Below are positions 47,105 to 56,909 of a DNA stretch of 64,000 bases, piece after piece. Each line of letters starts with the position of its first letter. The stretch's first letter is position 1. The notes under the pieces were generated by a model. It saw nothing but the letters and a program-made list of their open reading frames with translations. It had not been told where the DNA came from and did no database searches. The DNA is from Pyrococcus sp. ST04 (lineage in GTDB: Archaea; Methanobacteriota_B; Thermococci; Thermococcales; Thermococcaceae). Location of the stretch: the NCBI RefSeq assembly GCF_000263735.1, contig NC_017946.1, positions 1,467,348 to 1,531,347 on the forward strand. The letters are read 5' to 3'. A program made the position numbers and the translations under genes.

Positions 47105-48109
47105 TCACCACATCTTTGGGTACCAATCTCTAGGCATGAACACCTTCTCTACATCTACTGCTATTCCCTTGCTTTTTTGAAGCATTTCTTGGCTTGTCAT
47201 TATTGCCTTTCCTAAGGCCACTAACTCATCTTTGAGAGTCATTATAGCAACTAAATCTCCTCTCTTTATACCCGCATGGAGTTTTACTATTCCTGGAACT
47301 GCCAAATCTGCTCCATGTGTCACAGCGGCAACGGCAGAGTCTTTTATCCAAACCTTTGGGAGATGTTCAACTGCTTTTTCCATTGGCTGTATGGCTTTTC
47401 TAAAGTACTCCTCTATCCCATCTTCCTTCCAAAAGTGATAGTAGTCTACCAGATCATGGAGTGTTACGAGGGTTTCATCTTCCTTAAACGGCCCGCTTCT
47501 AGTTCTCCTTAATTCAGCCATATGAGCTCCAACTCCCAATGCAAGGCCTATGTGATGGATGAGAGACCTGATGTAGGTTCCAGCTTCAACGCCAACCCTG
47601 AAGAGTACATCTCTACCCTCAATTTCTAGAATTTCTATATAGTAAACTTTTCTCGTTCTAAGTCTCCTCTTAACTGCACTCCTCAGGGGAGGTCTTTGAA
47701 TTATCTCTCCCTCGAACTCCTTCATAACCTGGACTATCTTATCCTCTGGGACATCCCCATGAAGGTGCATTAAGGCAACATACTCCTTTCCAGCGGGAAG
47801 AAGGGCCTGAACTACACGGGTAGCTTTCTCAAGGGCAACCGGCAAAACGCCACTAACCTTTGGATCTAGTGTCCCACCGTGTCCTGCTTTCTCCAGGTTA
47901 AAGAGCTTCTTTATCCATGCAACAACTTCATGACTAGTTGGTCCTGGAGGCTTGTCCAAATTTATAACTCCAAACTGTATGTGCAATTCAATTGGCCTTT
48001 TGTCAGGTGGAAAACCCCATTTGGGATTGGTTTCAGCTTTTTCATCCTTTATAAGAACTTCCCTCTTGATATCAGCTGGAAGGATTCTTCTAACTTCATC
48101 TCTCGCCAT
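47105..48109 (-). CDS. cbf5: tRNA/rRNA pseudouridine synthase Cbf5 (TruB family)
   Basis: 334 residues. Catalytic subunit of H/ACA RNPs; also makes tRNA Psi55 on its own. Catalytic Asp in GHGGTLDPKVSGVLP near residue 80, thumb and VEAGTYIRSLIHHIG near residue 185, and a C-terminal PUA domain (from about 250) that binds the ACA motif. The ATG at 48109 follows GGGTGATG; an in-frame ATG three codons earlier overlaps that site. Confidence 0.96.
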   Translation of the reverse strand: MARDEVRRILPADIKREVLIKDEKAETNPKWGFPPDKRPIELHIQFGVINLDKPPGPTSHEVVAWIKKLFNLEKAGHGGTLDPKVSGVLPVALEKATRVVQALLPAGKEYVALMHLHGDVPEDKIVQVMKEFEGEIIQRPPLRSAVKRRLRTRKVYYIEILEIEGRDVLFRVGVEAGTYIRSLIHHIGLALGVGAHMAELRRTRSGPFKEDETLVTLHDLVDYYHFWKEDGIEEYFRKAIQPMEKAVEHLPKVWIKDSAVAAVTHGADLAVPGIVKLHAGIKRGDLVAIMTLKDELVALGKAIMTSQEMLQKSKGIAVDVEKVFMPRDWYPKMW

Positions 48110-48222
48110 GAGCATCACCCACTAAAAATTTCTTGCGAGTTCAATTTATAAGGAGATTGAAAAAATTTTTTAAATGATTGCATGATTGTCTTGTGGTTAA
48201 ATAACACTGAGGGTGATATATT

Positions 48223-49599
48223 ATGCTTGATGAAGTCAGAAAACTTAGCGCTTATACAGCCTACAATGCAAACGTTGATGCAATTGTAAACCTGAACACT
48301 GAAATAGTCCAAAAGCTTATTGAGGAGTTTGGCGAGGATGAAATAAAAGAGAGAATTGAAGAATATCCTAGGGAGATAAAAGAGCCCCTTGATTTCATTG
48401 CGAGGCTAATTCATGCATTGAAAACCGGAAAACCAATGGCCGTCCCACTAGTGAATGAAAATATGCACCGCTGGTTTGATGACACATTTAAGTATGACAT
48501 GGAAAGGATAGGAGGCCAAGCGGGAATAATAGCAAATCTGCTTGCAGGGCTAAAGGTAAACAAGGTAATAGCATATACCCCCTTCCTACCCAAAAGGCTT
48601 GCAGAACTTTTCAAGCCCGGAGTGCTGTATCCAGTCGTTGAGGGTGGAAAGCTAAAGCTAAAGCCCATTCAAGAGGCATACAGGGAAGGAGACCCCCTGA
48701 AAGTCAACAGGATATTTGAATTCAGGAAGGGAATGAAGTTTAAACTTGGGAATGAGATTATTACAGTACCCCACTCTGGCAGGTTCATAGTCTCTTCGAG
48801 GTTTGAAAGCATAAGCAGAATAGAAACTAGAGACGAACTAAGACCTTTCCTTCCAGAAATAGGAAAGCTTGTTGATGGTGCAATTCTCTCAGGATACCAG
48901 GGATTGAGATTGCAGTACTCTGATGGAAAGGATGCCAACTATTACTTAAGAAAAGCCAAGGAAGATATAAGGCTACTAAAAGAGGCAGGAATAAAGATAC
49001 ATGTCGAGTTTGCCTCCATTCAAGACAGAAAACTCAGGAAGAAAGTCGTGAACAATATCTTCCCAATGGTAGATAGCGTTGGAATGGACGAAGCTGAAAT
49101 TGCATATATTCTAAGCGTTTTAGGATACAGAGATCTCGCAGACAGGATATTTCTATACAACCGGATAGAAGATGCTATCCTTGGAGGAATGATAATCCTA
49201 GATGAACTAAACTTTGAGATACTCCAAGTTCACACGATCTACTACCTCATGTACATAACCCATAGGGATAATCCACTTAGTGAGGAGGAGTTAGCAAAGA
49301 GCCTTGAATTTGGAACAACACTGGCAGCGGCAAGAGCATCCCTCGGAGATATTAGTAAACCTGAGGACTATAGAGTCGGAGAGGAAGTTCCATTTAATGA
49401 AAGAAGTGATTATGTTAGGTTAAGGTTTGAAGAGGCAAAGCAGAAATTAAGAATGAGGGAGTATAAGGTTGTGATTGTTCCCACAAAACTCGTCCCGAAT
49501 CCAGTATCAACAGTTGGACTTGGAGATACAATTTCAACTGGAACATTCCTAAGTTACATTGCGTTATTAAAGAAACATTCAAAATCCTTAACCTTTTAA
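48223..49599 (+). CDS. pfkC: ADP-dependent phosphofructokinase
   Basis: 458 residues, ribokinase-like. Phosphorylates fructose-6-phosphate with ADP in the modified Embden-Meyerhof pathway of Thermococcales. MLDEVRKLSAYTAYNANVD start, sugar-site GGQAGIIANLL near residue 96, and the catalytic Asp in STVGLGDTISTGTF near residue 437. It matches my memory of the P. furiosus ADP-PFK far better than the ADP-glucokinase. GAGGGTGAT ribosome site; divergent from cbf5. Confidence 0.95.
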   Translation: MLDEVRKLSAYTAYNANVDAIVNLNTEIVQKLIEEFGEDEIKERIEEYPREIKEPLDFIARLIHALKTGKPMAVPLVNENMHRWFDDTFKYDMERIGGQAGIIANLLAGLKVNKVIAYTPFLPKRLAELFKPGVLYPVVEGGKLKLKPIQEAYREGDPLKVNRIFEFRKGMKFKLGNEIITVPHSGRFIVSSRFESISRIETRDELRPFLPEIGKLVDGAILSGYQGLRLQYSDGKDANYYLRKAKEDIRLLKEAGIKIHVEFASIQDRKLRKKVVNNIFPMVDSVGMDEAEIAYILSVLGYRDLADRIFLYNRIEDAILGGMIILDELNFEILQVHTIYYLMYITHRDNPLSEEELAKSLEFGTTLAAARASLGDISKPEDYRVGEEVPFNERSDYVRLRFEEAKQKLRMREYKVVIVPTKLVPNPVSTVGLGDTISTGTFLSYIALLKKHSKSLTF

Positions 49600-49635
49600 T
49601 CTTCTTTTTGACTTTTTAGGGATTAGGTGGGGAGG

Positions 49636-50820
49636 GTGGAATTCAAAAGGCTTACCCCCTATAAGGATGCCCTCTCGATGGTAATTAACGATATTCAAGA
49701 GGTCGGAGAGGAGAAAATAAAGTTAGAAGACGCTGCTGGAAGGGTATTGGCCGAGGATATAGTTGCAAGTTTTGATTTACCCCCATTTGACAGATCTGCA
49801 GTTGACGGATATGCCATTAGAGCTGAAGATACGTTCCAAGCAAGAGAATACAGCCCAATAGAATTAGAGGTAATTGAAGAAGTACCAGCAGGAGCTTCTC
49901 CCTCAATGGAGATCACTCCAGGGAAAGCTATAAAAGTTCTAACAGGGGCAAAAATTCCAAAGGGGGCAAATGCAGTTATAATGCAAGAAATGGTAAAAAG
50001 AGAAAATAACAAGATCTATGTTTTAAGACCAGTAGCGCCAGGACAGAATATTGCATTTGCTGGGGAAGATGTCAAGAAAGGGGAAATTGTTCTCAAAAAA
50101 GGATCAATTTTAAGAGCCCAAGATCTTGCCATGTTAAAAGCTCTCGGCATAAGAAAAGTGAGTGTCAAAAAAAGGCCTAGGGTTGGAATAATAATCACGG
50201 GAAGTGAGCTTGTTGATGAACCAGATGAAGAAGCTTTTAGATCAGGAAAGATCGTTGAAACAAACTCAATAATGCTCATAAATCTTGTAGAGAGATATTT
50301 TGGAGAACCCATCTTCTACGGTGTCACCCCCGATGAAGAGGAAGAGATTAGAGAAAAAATTGAAAGGGCTAAAGAAGAGTGCGATCTAGTTCTAGTAACA
50401 GGCGGTTCAGCATTTGGGGACAAGGACTATGCCCACAAATTCGTAAATCTACTCTTTCACGGAACAACAATCAAGCCAGGAAGACCAATTGGATATGGTG
50501 AGAGAGTTTTTATTATGAGTGGCTATCCAGTTGCTGTCTTTGTGCAATTCCATCTCTTTGTAAAACACGCCCTAGCAAAAATGGTAGGGGCCAAGAACTA
50601 TGAGATAAAGGTGAAAGCGATTATTGAAGAGGATGTCCCAAGTCAGCTTGGACGGTATGAATTCATAAAGGTTTACTACGAGGAGGGTAGAGCAAAGGTT
50701 GTCAAAAAGAAGGGTAGCGGGATAATAAGTTCTTTAGTTAGGAGCAATGGATATTTAACAATTCCAGAAGACAGTGAAGGTCATAGGAGAGGTGAGGAAG
50801 TTTGGATTACTCTATACTGA
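49636..50820 (+). CDS. moeA: Molybdopterin molybdenumtransferase MoeA
   Basis: 394 residues. Inserts Mo or W into molybdopterin; in Pyrococcus the metal is normally tungsten. DLPPFDRSAVDGYAI near residue 49, MQEMVKREN, and the MoaB-like domain IIITGSELVDEP and LVTGGSAFGDKDY. The start is taken as the GTG at 49636 because AGGTGG sits just upstream; a GTG three codons earlier is in frame. Its last 19 bp overlap the next gene. Confidence 0.92.
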   Translation: MEFKRLTPYKDALSMVINDIQEVGEEKIKLEDAAGRVLAEDIVASFDLPPFDRSAVDGYAIRAEDTFQAREYSPIELEVIEEVPAGASPSMEITPGKAIKVLTGAKIPKGANAVIMQEMVKRENNKIYVLRPVAPGQNIAFAGEDVKKGEIVLKKGSILRAQDLAMLKALGIRKVSVKKRPRVGIIITGSELVDEPDEEAFRSGKIVETNSIMLINLVERYFGEPIFYGVTPDEEEEIREKIERAKEECDLVLVTGGSAFGDKDYAHKFVNLLFHGTTIKPGRPIGYGERVFIMSGYPVAVFVQFHLFVKHALAKMVGAKNYEIKVKAIIEEDVPSQLGRYEFIKVYYEEGRAKVVKKKGSGIISSLVRSNGYLTIPEDSEGHRRGEEVWITLY

Positions 50821-52343
50821 AAAAAAGATGGAAAAGTATATTGTTTTTTTCTTACCTTCTTCTGTTAATAGCTGGTTCAACGTACTTCATGATTGAACAA
50901 GCTAAACTCAACGATTACATGGGAGACGAAGTCTGGTATGTTTCTGCAACAAGAAATATGCTTCATTTACTTGGCTTTAACCTTAAGTATATGGAAAATG
51001 ACACCGTTGGGGTTAATGTATTCTTGAAGGAGCCCCTGTATTCCGGAAGGGTTATAGTATATTTTCATGGCCTTAGGGTCGAAGGATTTTATAGAGATTA
51101 TCCAACTCTTCCAGAATTTGCAAGAAAGCTTGGAGTCAGGATGGAAGTTATACCATTCAATTATACAAGGAACGAAACTAAATGGGAGAACATTAAACTC
51201 AAAGTTTGGGAAGTTGCATATAGGAATAAATTCGTAAATTATGAGACGTACACAAACTCTCCTGGAGTTTATTATGAGATACCAAAAGAGTATTTTAGGA
51301 ATTTCACTAGAGACCTAAAGGAGATAAAGGAGATAGTAGTGATCCCAGGATATAGATATCCCGACGAAGATAACATTCATAAGTATCTTAACACGGAACA
51401 TCCATTTTTGGGAAAGGACTTAATTGCCCTAGCAATGTTAGTTCAGGATAAGCCGTTTTATTGGAGGATTCCCGGGATTATAGAACATGTACTTATTGTT
51501 CTGATCGTGGTATTCGTTACATACAAAATAACTAAGAGTTATTTAGCTTCAGCAATAGCCGCAACGTTCTCTGCATTGGACCCACTTTTATTTGCTACGG
51601 GAATTGTGGCAATGCTCGATATACATGTAGCGTTCTTTGTTGCACTTTTTATGCTCACAATAGCCTTAAACAGAATTAGACTTTCTGGGATTACACTTGG
51701 TCTTGCAGCCGCAACAAAACTTAGTGGAGCATTCGTCTTTCCGATCCTTTGGATCAAAATCATAAGAGAAAGAGGATTTAAAGAACTTATAGTTTCAGGA
51801 ATTATTCTCCCGATTATAGCTTTTTTAATACCAGAATTCCCAATAATAAAAGCTCTTGGTTTTTTACCATGGTTTGAAGAATTTTTAGCAAGCTTCGCTT
51901 GGCACTTAAGCTTTAAAGGTGAACATCCAGCAGAAGCACCCTTCTGGACATGGTTCATTTCACTAAAACCTTTCCCCTTCCACTACAATCCAGATGTCTA
52001 CGCCGTTACAGACCCTATCCTAATGCTGGCTATGATAGTCTTTATATTCGCAGTCCCTTATGTTGCTGTAAAAAGAAAAGGATTACACGAAATATTCTGG
52101 ATGTTCTGGTCAATAATTGGGTTCTTTGCTCTCCAATATCTCCTCGGAGGAAAAACTCAATTCATCTTCTATGCAACACCCCTTGTCCCACCAGCAGCGG
52201 TAGCACTCGGGGTAATTGGATACGATATTATAAAGTGGGAGTACTTTGAGAGATCCCTTAAGATGTATTGGGAGTGGATAAAGGAATACTTTAAAGCGTG
52301 GATAGATCTGCTAAGATTTCTTAAAGAAGCTATCAAGCGTTAA
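50802..52343 (+). CDS. PMT/ArnT-like membrane glycosyltransferase
   Basis: 513 residues with about eight to nine transmembrane helices. GT-C features: acidic motif NDYMGDEVWYVS in the first extracytoplasmic loop near residue 37, then EHPFLGKDLIALA near residue 200 and SALDPLLFATG near residue 258. GT-C enzymes transfer sugar from a polyprenyl phosphate carrier to protein or lipid. The start is a TTG at 50802 within moeA after GGTGAGG. It shares a transcript with moeA without obvious functional link. The 3' end overlaps rnhB by 33 bp. Confidence 0.85.
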   Translation: MDYSILKKRWKSILFFSYLLLLIAGSTYFMIEQAKLNDYMGDEVWYVSATRNMLHLLGFNLKYMENDTVGVNVFLKEPLYSGRVIVYFHGLRVEGFYRDYPTLPEFARKLGVRMEVIPFNYTRNETKWENIKLKVWEVAYRNKFVNYETYTNSPGVYYEIPKEYFRNFTRDLKEIKEIVVIPGYRYPDEDNIHKYLNTEHPFLGKDLIALAMLVQDKPFYWRIPGIIEHVLIVLIVVFVTYKITKSYLASAIAATFSALDPLLFATGIVAMLDIHVAFFVALFMLTIALNRIRLSGITLGLAAATKLSGAFVFPILWIKIIRERGFKELIVSGIILPIIAFLIPEFPIIKALGFLPWFEEFLASFAWHLSFKGEHPAEAPFWTWFISLKPFPFHYNPDVYAVTDPILMLAMIVFIFAVPYVAVKRKGLHEIFWMFWSIIGFFALQYLLGGKTQFIFYATPLVPPAAVALGVIGYDIIKWEYFERSLKMYWEWIKEYFKAWIDLLRFLKEAIKR

Positions 52344-52979
52344 TTGTTGAGCTTTATACTTTTCTTCAATTTTCTTTACAGTCTCCCAGCTTCTCCTAAC
52401 TATTGGGGGAAAACTTTTGTGTTTTTTAAACCATTCTTCAAGCCATTTTTTCGTTCTTGGGTCACTTGGGTATCCAGAGCCAAAATCACCATATTCTTCT
52501 TTTAATTTCTCTATTTCCTCGTCCCTAATGACTTTGGCAAGGATGGAGGCTGCAGAAACAACTTCATATTTTGCGTCTGCCTTGTGTTCAGCTATAATGC
52601 TCGCATTATAAGACAGTCTAGCCCCTATCTCTCTTGCAAACCTCTCAGCTTTAACATCCGCGGCATCGGCATAAATTACTTCAGGCTTAACCTTTAAAGA
52701 GTTCAAAGCCTCGGCAAATTTTTCAACTTCAAGTTCATTCATTGTCCCAGATCTATTATCTATTTCACTAGGAGGAACCTTAATGACCACGTAGTCCTCC
52801 AATAGGGAAACAATTTCCGAGAACATTCTTCTCCTCTGCTCAGGCGTCAGCTGCTTGGAGTCCTTAACCCCAATATTTTTCAAACTAGACAACTTAGATT
52901 CATCAACGACGACAGCAACAATAACCAAAGGTCCAATAGCGGGCCCTCTCCCAGCTTCATCAATGCCTCCAACCTTCAT
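52311..52979 (-). CDS. rnhB: Ribonuclease HII
   Basis: 222 residues. Cleaves RNA in RNA-DNA hybrids and at single ribonucleotides. Catalytic Asp-Glu in GGIDEAGRGPAIGP near residue 6, Asp in YADAADVKAERF near residue 103, and VVSAASILAKV with the last carboxylate near residue 133. A PIP-box-like C-terminus (QQLTLDSFFKKS) would bind PCNA. The start overlaps the metal permease stop (ATGA). Confidence 0.95.
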   Translation of the reverse strand: MKVGGIDEAGRGPAIGPLVIVAVVVDESKLSSLKNIGVKDSKQLTPEQRRRMFSEIVSLLEDYVVIKVPPSEIDNRSGTMNELEVEKFAEALNSLKVKPEVIYADAADVKAERFAREIGARLSYNASIIAEHKADAKYEVVSAASILAKVIRDEEIEKLKEEYGDFGSGYPSDPRTKKWLEEWFKKHKSFPPIVRRSWETVKKIEEKYKAQQLTLDSFFKKS

Positions 52980-53806
52980 AGTAGTTTCCTCCTTAAAGCC
53001 AATGCTCCATAAGCCGTTCCTAGAAATATCGTAGCAAGCCCGCTAGGAGGCACGCCCAAGCCATACCCCAGAATAACTGAAATTATCTGAGTTGATAACG
53101 TTATCGCAAGGCTCCATGCTATTAATTCTCTCACATTTTTGGAGAGAGTCAAAGCTATTGCTCCCGGGAGAACAGCGAGAACTTGCAATGTTATCAGCCC
53201 AACTGTCTTAACGATCAATCCACCAATTGCTCCTACTAGGAAGTACAGAATCATAAGGTATAACCTCACATTTCCACCGTGGCTTTCAAGACCTTCAGGA
53301 TCGAAGCTCAGGTATATGAAATCTCTGTAGAATAGTAGCATTAGTGCAAATGCAAGAACTCCACCTATAACGAGAGTCCAGAGATCCTTAATCGTTATTA
53401 GGAATATCTCACCAGTCAGATACGTTACTATGCTCTCTGAGAGCCCAAAGTAAGGCCTGGATGCCATAACCTTGTACAGTATTCCAAATCCCAAAACAGT
53501 CAATCCAGCCACTATGCCAGCAATAGTTCCAACCGCAGTATCCGATGAATATCCTCTAAGTTCAAGTTCAGCAATTATAATCGTTATTAAAATTGCTACA
53601 AGGAGTGAAATCCAGAAGATTAGAGAGAGATCCCCAAGAACTAACCCAATTATCATCCCAAGAACGGCACCAAATAAGAGCGCGTGAAACGTTGCATGGG
53701 TCAAGAATGCTATCCCTTTAACGTTTATTAATGGGCTCAGTAAGCCTAATAGGGTTCCAACCATTAGACTAGCAAGTATCGCCCTAAAAAGGTACTCCTC
53801 GATCAT
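52976..53806 (-). CDS. Metal ABC transporter permease, ZnuB/MntB type
   Basis: 276 residues with about eight transmembrane helices. ATFHALLFGAVLGM near residue 37 and GLITLQVLAVLPGAIA near residue 208 are typical of family 9 metal permeases (Zn, Mn or Fe). Follows its ATPase gene by one base. rnhB is appended to this operon. Confidence 0.9.
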   Translation of the reverse strand: MIEEYLFRAILASLMVGTLLGLLSPLINVKGIAFLTHATFHALLFGAVLGMIIGLVLGDLSLIFWISLLVAILITIIIAELELRGYSSDTAVGTIAGIVAGLTVLGFGILYKVMASRPYFGLSESIVTYLTGEIFLITIKDLWTLVIGGVLAFALMLLFYRDFIYLSFDPEGLESHGGNVRLYLMILYFLVGAIGGLIVKTVGLITLQVLAVLPGAIALTLSKNVRELIAWSLAITLSTQIISVILGYGLGVPPSGLATIFLGTAYGALALRRKLL

Positions 53807-53807
53807 T

Positions 53808-54596
53808 TCACCTCACCCTCAAGTGAACGTCTCCTATTATACAGTACAACCTCTCACCGACTTTCACGGTTCTTGAAGCGGGACCGTAGACACTACCAAT
53901 TATCTCATCCCTTAACACTTCCTCAGGAGTTCCAAAAGCGACTAGCCTCTTATCTATGAGCATAACCTTGTCCCCTATTTCTATTAAAGGATTAACGTCA
54001 TGAGTCGTGATTACCATTGTTATTCCCATTTCCTCCTTTATCTTTGAGAGAGCAGAGGTAGCATCTATTCTCGCTTTTGGATCTAGGGCTGAGAGGGGTT
54101 CATCAAGTAGGAGAAGTTCTGGGTTTGACATTAAGGCTCTTGCAATGATAACCCTCTGCTTTTGTCCACCACTTAGCTCTCTAAACGGTTTATTTGCTAG
54201 ATTTTTTAATCCTAAGAAGTCTAATATCTCGAGGGCCCTCTCTATTACCTCCCTAGGAATATTGAAGTGAAGAAGCCCACTTTTGTAGATTCCACCCATT
54301 GAAACTACGTCAAGAACAGTCAGCGGGACCCTTGAATTTAAGCTAAAGGTTTGAGGGACATACGCCACTCTATCCCTAACCTCAACAGGGGGCTTTCCAA
54401 AGACAAGTATTTTCCCTCTGTATTCAGTGTGAAAACCTGCTAAGACTTTAAGCAGAGTAGTCTTACCCGCGCCATTAGGACCAAGCAAAAGAAGAGTTTC
54501 TCCTCTATTTAATCTAAACGTTAGGTCTTTAACTGCCTCATACCCATCGTACATAATCGTAAGACTCTCTGCAACTATTACCTCTTCTCCGCTCAT
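53808..54596 (-). CDS. Metal ABC transporter ATPase, ZnuC/MntA type
   Basis: 262 residues. Walker A GPNGAGKTTLLK near residue 36, signature LSGGQKQR near residue 140, Walker B LLLLDEPLSALDP, switch His in ITTHDVNP. Pairs with the permease as a zinc/manganese/iron importer. The binding protein gene is not adjacent. The ATG at 54596 is the first of the conserved part. A DtxR-like operator overlaps its promoter. Confidence 0.9.
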   Translation of the reverse strand: MSGEEVIVAESLTIMYDGYEAVKDLTFRLNRGETLLLLGPNGAGKTTLLKVLAGFHTEYRGKILVFGKPPVEVRDRVAYVPQTFSLNSRVPLTVLDVVSMGGIYKSGLLHFNIPREVIERALEILDFLGLKNLANKPFRELSGGQKQRVIIARALMSNPELLLLDEPLSALDPKARIDATSALSKIKEEMGITMVITTHDVNPLIEIGDKVMLIDKRLVAFGTPEEVLRDEIIGSVYGPASRTVKVGERLYCIIGDVHLRVR

Positions 54597-54611
54597 GGTA
54601 CCCGCCAAAAT

Positions 54612-54628
54612 TTGGTTAGCCTAACCAA
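54612..54628 (-). promoter_or_regulatory. DtxR/IdeR-type metal operator in the znuCB-like promoter
   Basis: TTGGTTAG-C-CTAACCAA is an 8+1+8 perfect palindrome very close to the DtxR/IdeR box (TTAGGTTAGSCTAACCTAA). It sits between the minus-strand TATA (TTTTTAAG, about 54630-54638) and the expected transcription start (about 54609). A repressor bound here would block initiation when metal is plentiful. Confidence 0.75.
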
Positions 54629-54864
54629 GCTTAAAAATATTCCCAATTACACACAACTGTCCAAATTTTTTCTCCCCTTATTTTAAACTTAGGGCTAAGA
54701 CAAAGCTAGTTATAAAAAGAACAGCCTTATTTCAATAATGAGGATTTGACAAATTTTCGGATGAGCAATTCAACACTCCCAGTACTCGGATTTTATCAAG
54801 TTACTAATTTTTATGGGCAAGGTTTAAATTATATATTCGTGAAATATTAGGCGAGGTGATTCTG
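54629..54864. other. Gap between metal transporter operon and glyA
   Basis: Apart from the left-facing promoter and, on the right, the glyA promoter (TTTAAATTATATAT near 54822) and its GAGGTGAT ribosome site, I see no gene or RNA motif here. Confidence 0.4.
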
Positions 54865-56148
54865 ATGAGCTACAGAGAGTACAGGGATAAGGTTCTCAAC
54901 TTTATTGAGGAACATGAAAAATGGAGGAGCCACACAATAAACCTCATTGCGAGTGAAAACATAACCTCCCCAAGTGTTAATAGGGCTGTTGCCTCTGGAT
55001 TTATGCACAAGTATGCAGAAGGGTGGCCAAGGCAGAGGTACTATCAGGGATGTAAGTATGTTGATGAGGTTGAGCTAATAGGTGTTGAATTATTTACAAA
55101 GCTCTTTAAGAGTGATTTTGCCGACCTTAGGCCAATTTCTGGAACCAACGCTAACCAAGCAGTGTTCTTTGGTTTAGGTAACCCCGGAGACAAGGTTATA
55201 GTCCTACATACCAGCCATGGAGGTCATATCAGCCATATGCCTTTTGGAGCCGCTGGAATGAGAGGACTTGAAGTTCATACATGGCCATTTGACAATGAAG
55301 CATTCAACATAGACGTAGACAAGGCTGAGAAGATGATAAGAGAGCTAGAGCCAAAGATAGTCATGTTTGGAGGATCACTCTTCCCATTCCCCCACCCAGT
55401 AAAAGAGCTTGCCCCCGTAGCTAAGGAAGTTGGAGCATTTGTTGTCTATGATGCCGCTCACGTCCTAGGTTTAATAGCCGGAGGAGAGTTCCAGGATCCA
55501 CTCAGAGAAGGAGCCGACATAATGACTGCATCAACTCACAAGACGTTCCCAGGTCCCCAAGGAGGAGTCATCCTCTACAATAGGTTTGCAGACAATGATA
55601 CAATAGCTAAGCTTCAGTGGGCCATCTTCCCAGGAGTCCTGAGCAACCACCACCTCCACCACATGGCTGGAAAAGTGATAACGGCTGCAGAAATGCTCGA
55701 ATATGGAGAAGCATACGCAAAGCAGATAGTTAAGAATGCGAAAGCACTAGCTGAAGCCTTAGCGGAAGAAGGATTCAAGGTAATCGGAGAGGATCAAGGA
55801 TATACAAAGAGCCACCAAGTCATAGTTGACGTAAGTGACCTCCACCCAGCTGGAGGAGGATGGGCAGCACCACTGCTAGAAGAAGCAGGGATAATCCTCA
55901 ACAAGAACCTCCTCCCATGGGATCCACTTGAGAAAGTCAATGAGCCCAGTGGACTTAGGATTGGAGTTCAAGAAATGACCAGAGTAGGAATGATGGAGGA
56001 CGAGATGAAAGAAATCGCACACTTCATGAAGAGAGTCCTTCTTGACAAAGAGGATCCAAAGAAAGTCAGGAAAGACGTTTACTACTTCAGGCTTGAATAC
56101 CAGAAAGTTTACTACTCATTTGACTATGGCCTGCCAATGAAGGAGTGA
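54865..56148 (+). CDS. glyA: Serine hydroxymethyltransferase
   Basis: 427 residues, PLP fold type I. Interconverts serine and glycine with a tetrahydropterin C1 carrier. NLIASENITSPSV near residue 27, YAEGWPRQRYYQG near residue 50, and the PLP Lys in TASTHKTFPGPQGG near residue 228. The ATG at 54865 follows GAGGTGAT; the frame extends three codons further. Monocistronic. Confidence 0.96.
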   Translation: MSYREYRDKVLNFIEEHEKWRSHTINLIASENITSPSVNRAVASGFMHKYAEGWPRQRYYQGCKYVDEVELIGVELFTKLFKSDFADLRPISGTNANQAVFFGLGNPGDKVIVLHTSHGGHISHMPFGAAGMRGLEVHTWPFDNEAFNIDVDKAEKMIRELEPKIVMFGGSLFPFPHPVKELAPVAKEVGAFVVYDAAHVLGLIAGGEFQDPLREGADIMTASTHKTFPGPQGGVILYNRFADNDTIAKLQWAIFPGVLSNHHLHHMAGKVITAAEMLEYGEAYAKQIVKNAKALAEALAEEGFKVIGEDQGYTKSHQVIVDVSDLHPAGGGWAAPLLEEAGIILNKNLLPWDPLEKVNEPSGLRIGVQEMTRVGMMEDEMKEIAHFMKRVLLDKEDPKKVRKDVYYFRLEYQKVYYSFDYGLPMKE

Positions 56149-56195
56149 ATCCAAATCTTTATCTTTTCTTGTTTCTATTCTCTTTGGGATGAATC

Positions 56196-56909
56196 ATGAT
56201 TAAGGTCATATTCTTTGACCTTGACGATACGCTCGCCGATACTAGTAGATTGGCAGAGATGGCAAGAAGGAATGCAATCGAGAATATGATTAGGCATGGA
56301 ATGCCCGTTGACTTTGATACTGCATACAAAGAGCTTTTAGAGCTCATAAAAGAGTATGGGAGTAATTTCCCCCATCACTTTGACTACCTTCTAAGAAGAT
56401 TAGATCTTCCCTATAATCCTAAATGGGTAGCTGCTGGAGTAATAGCCTATCACAATACAAAATTCGCATACCTAAGAGAGGTTCCAGGAGTAAAAAGAAC
56501 CTTAATAAAGCTTAGAGAGCTTGGATACCGGCTTGGAATAATTACAGACGGAAATCCAATAAAGCAGTGGGAGAAAATACTACGCCTAGAGATAGACGAC
56601 TTCTTTGAGCACGTCATAATATCGGACTTTGAGGGAGTTAAGAAGCCTCACCCAAAAATATTCAGAAAAGCCCTAAAAGCATTCAACATTAGGGCTGATG
56701 AGGCCCTAATGGTCGGAGACAGGCTTTATTCAGACATATACGGAGCAAAACAGGTAGGAATGAAAACAGTCTGGTTTAGATATGGGAAAAGAGCTGAAGC
56801 TGAATTAGAATACAAGGAGTATGCAGACTATACAATTGATAAATTCCCAGACCTTCTGGAGGTGCTAAAAAGTGAAAACGGTTCAGATAAGGAAGTTCAT
56901 GCTCGTTGA
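56196..56909 (+). CDS. HAD-superfamily hydrolase
   Basis: 237 residues. Nucleophile motif [12 protein letters not shown] near residue 6, helical cap, motif [11 protein letters not shown] near residue 115, Lys in [10 protein letters not shown] near residue 148, and the acidic motif [13 protein letters not shown] near residue 170. It fits the archaeal TIGR02253-like HAD group; the substrate is unknown. Overlaps the ASCH gene by 38 bp. Confidence 0.88.
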   Translation: MIKVIFFDLDDTLADTSRLAEMARRNAIENMIRHGMPVDFDTAYKELLELIKEYGSNFPHHFDYLLRRLDLPYNPKWVAAGVIAYHNTKFAYLREVPGVKRTLIKLRELGYRLGIITDGNPIKQWEKILRLEIDDFFEHVIISDFEGVKKPHPKIFRKALKAFNIRADEALMVGDRLYSDIYGAKQVGMKTVWFRYGKRAEAELEYKEYADYTIDKFPDLLEVLKSENGSDKEVHAR

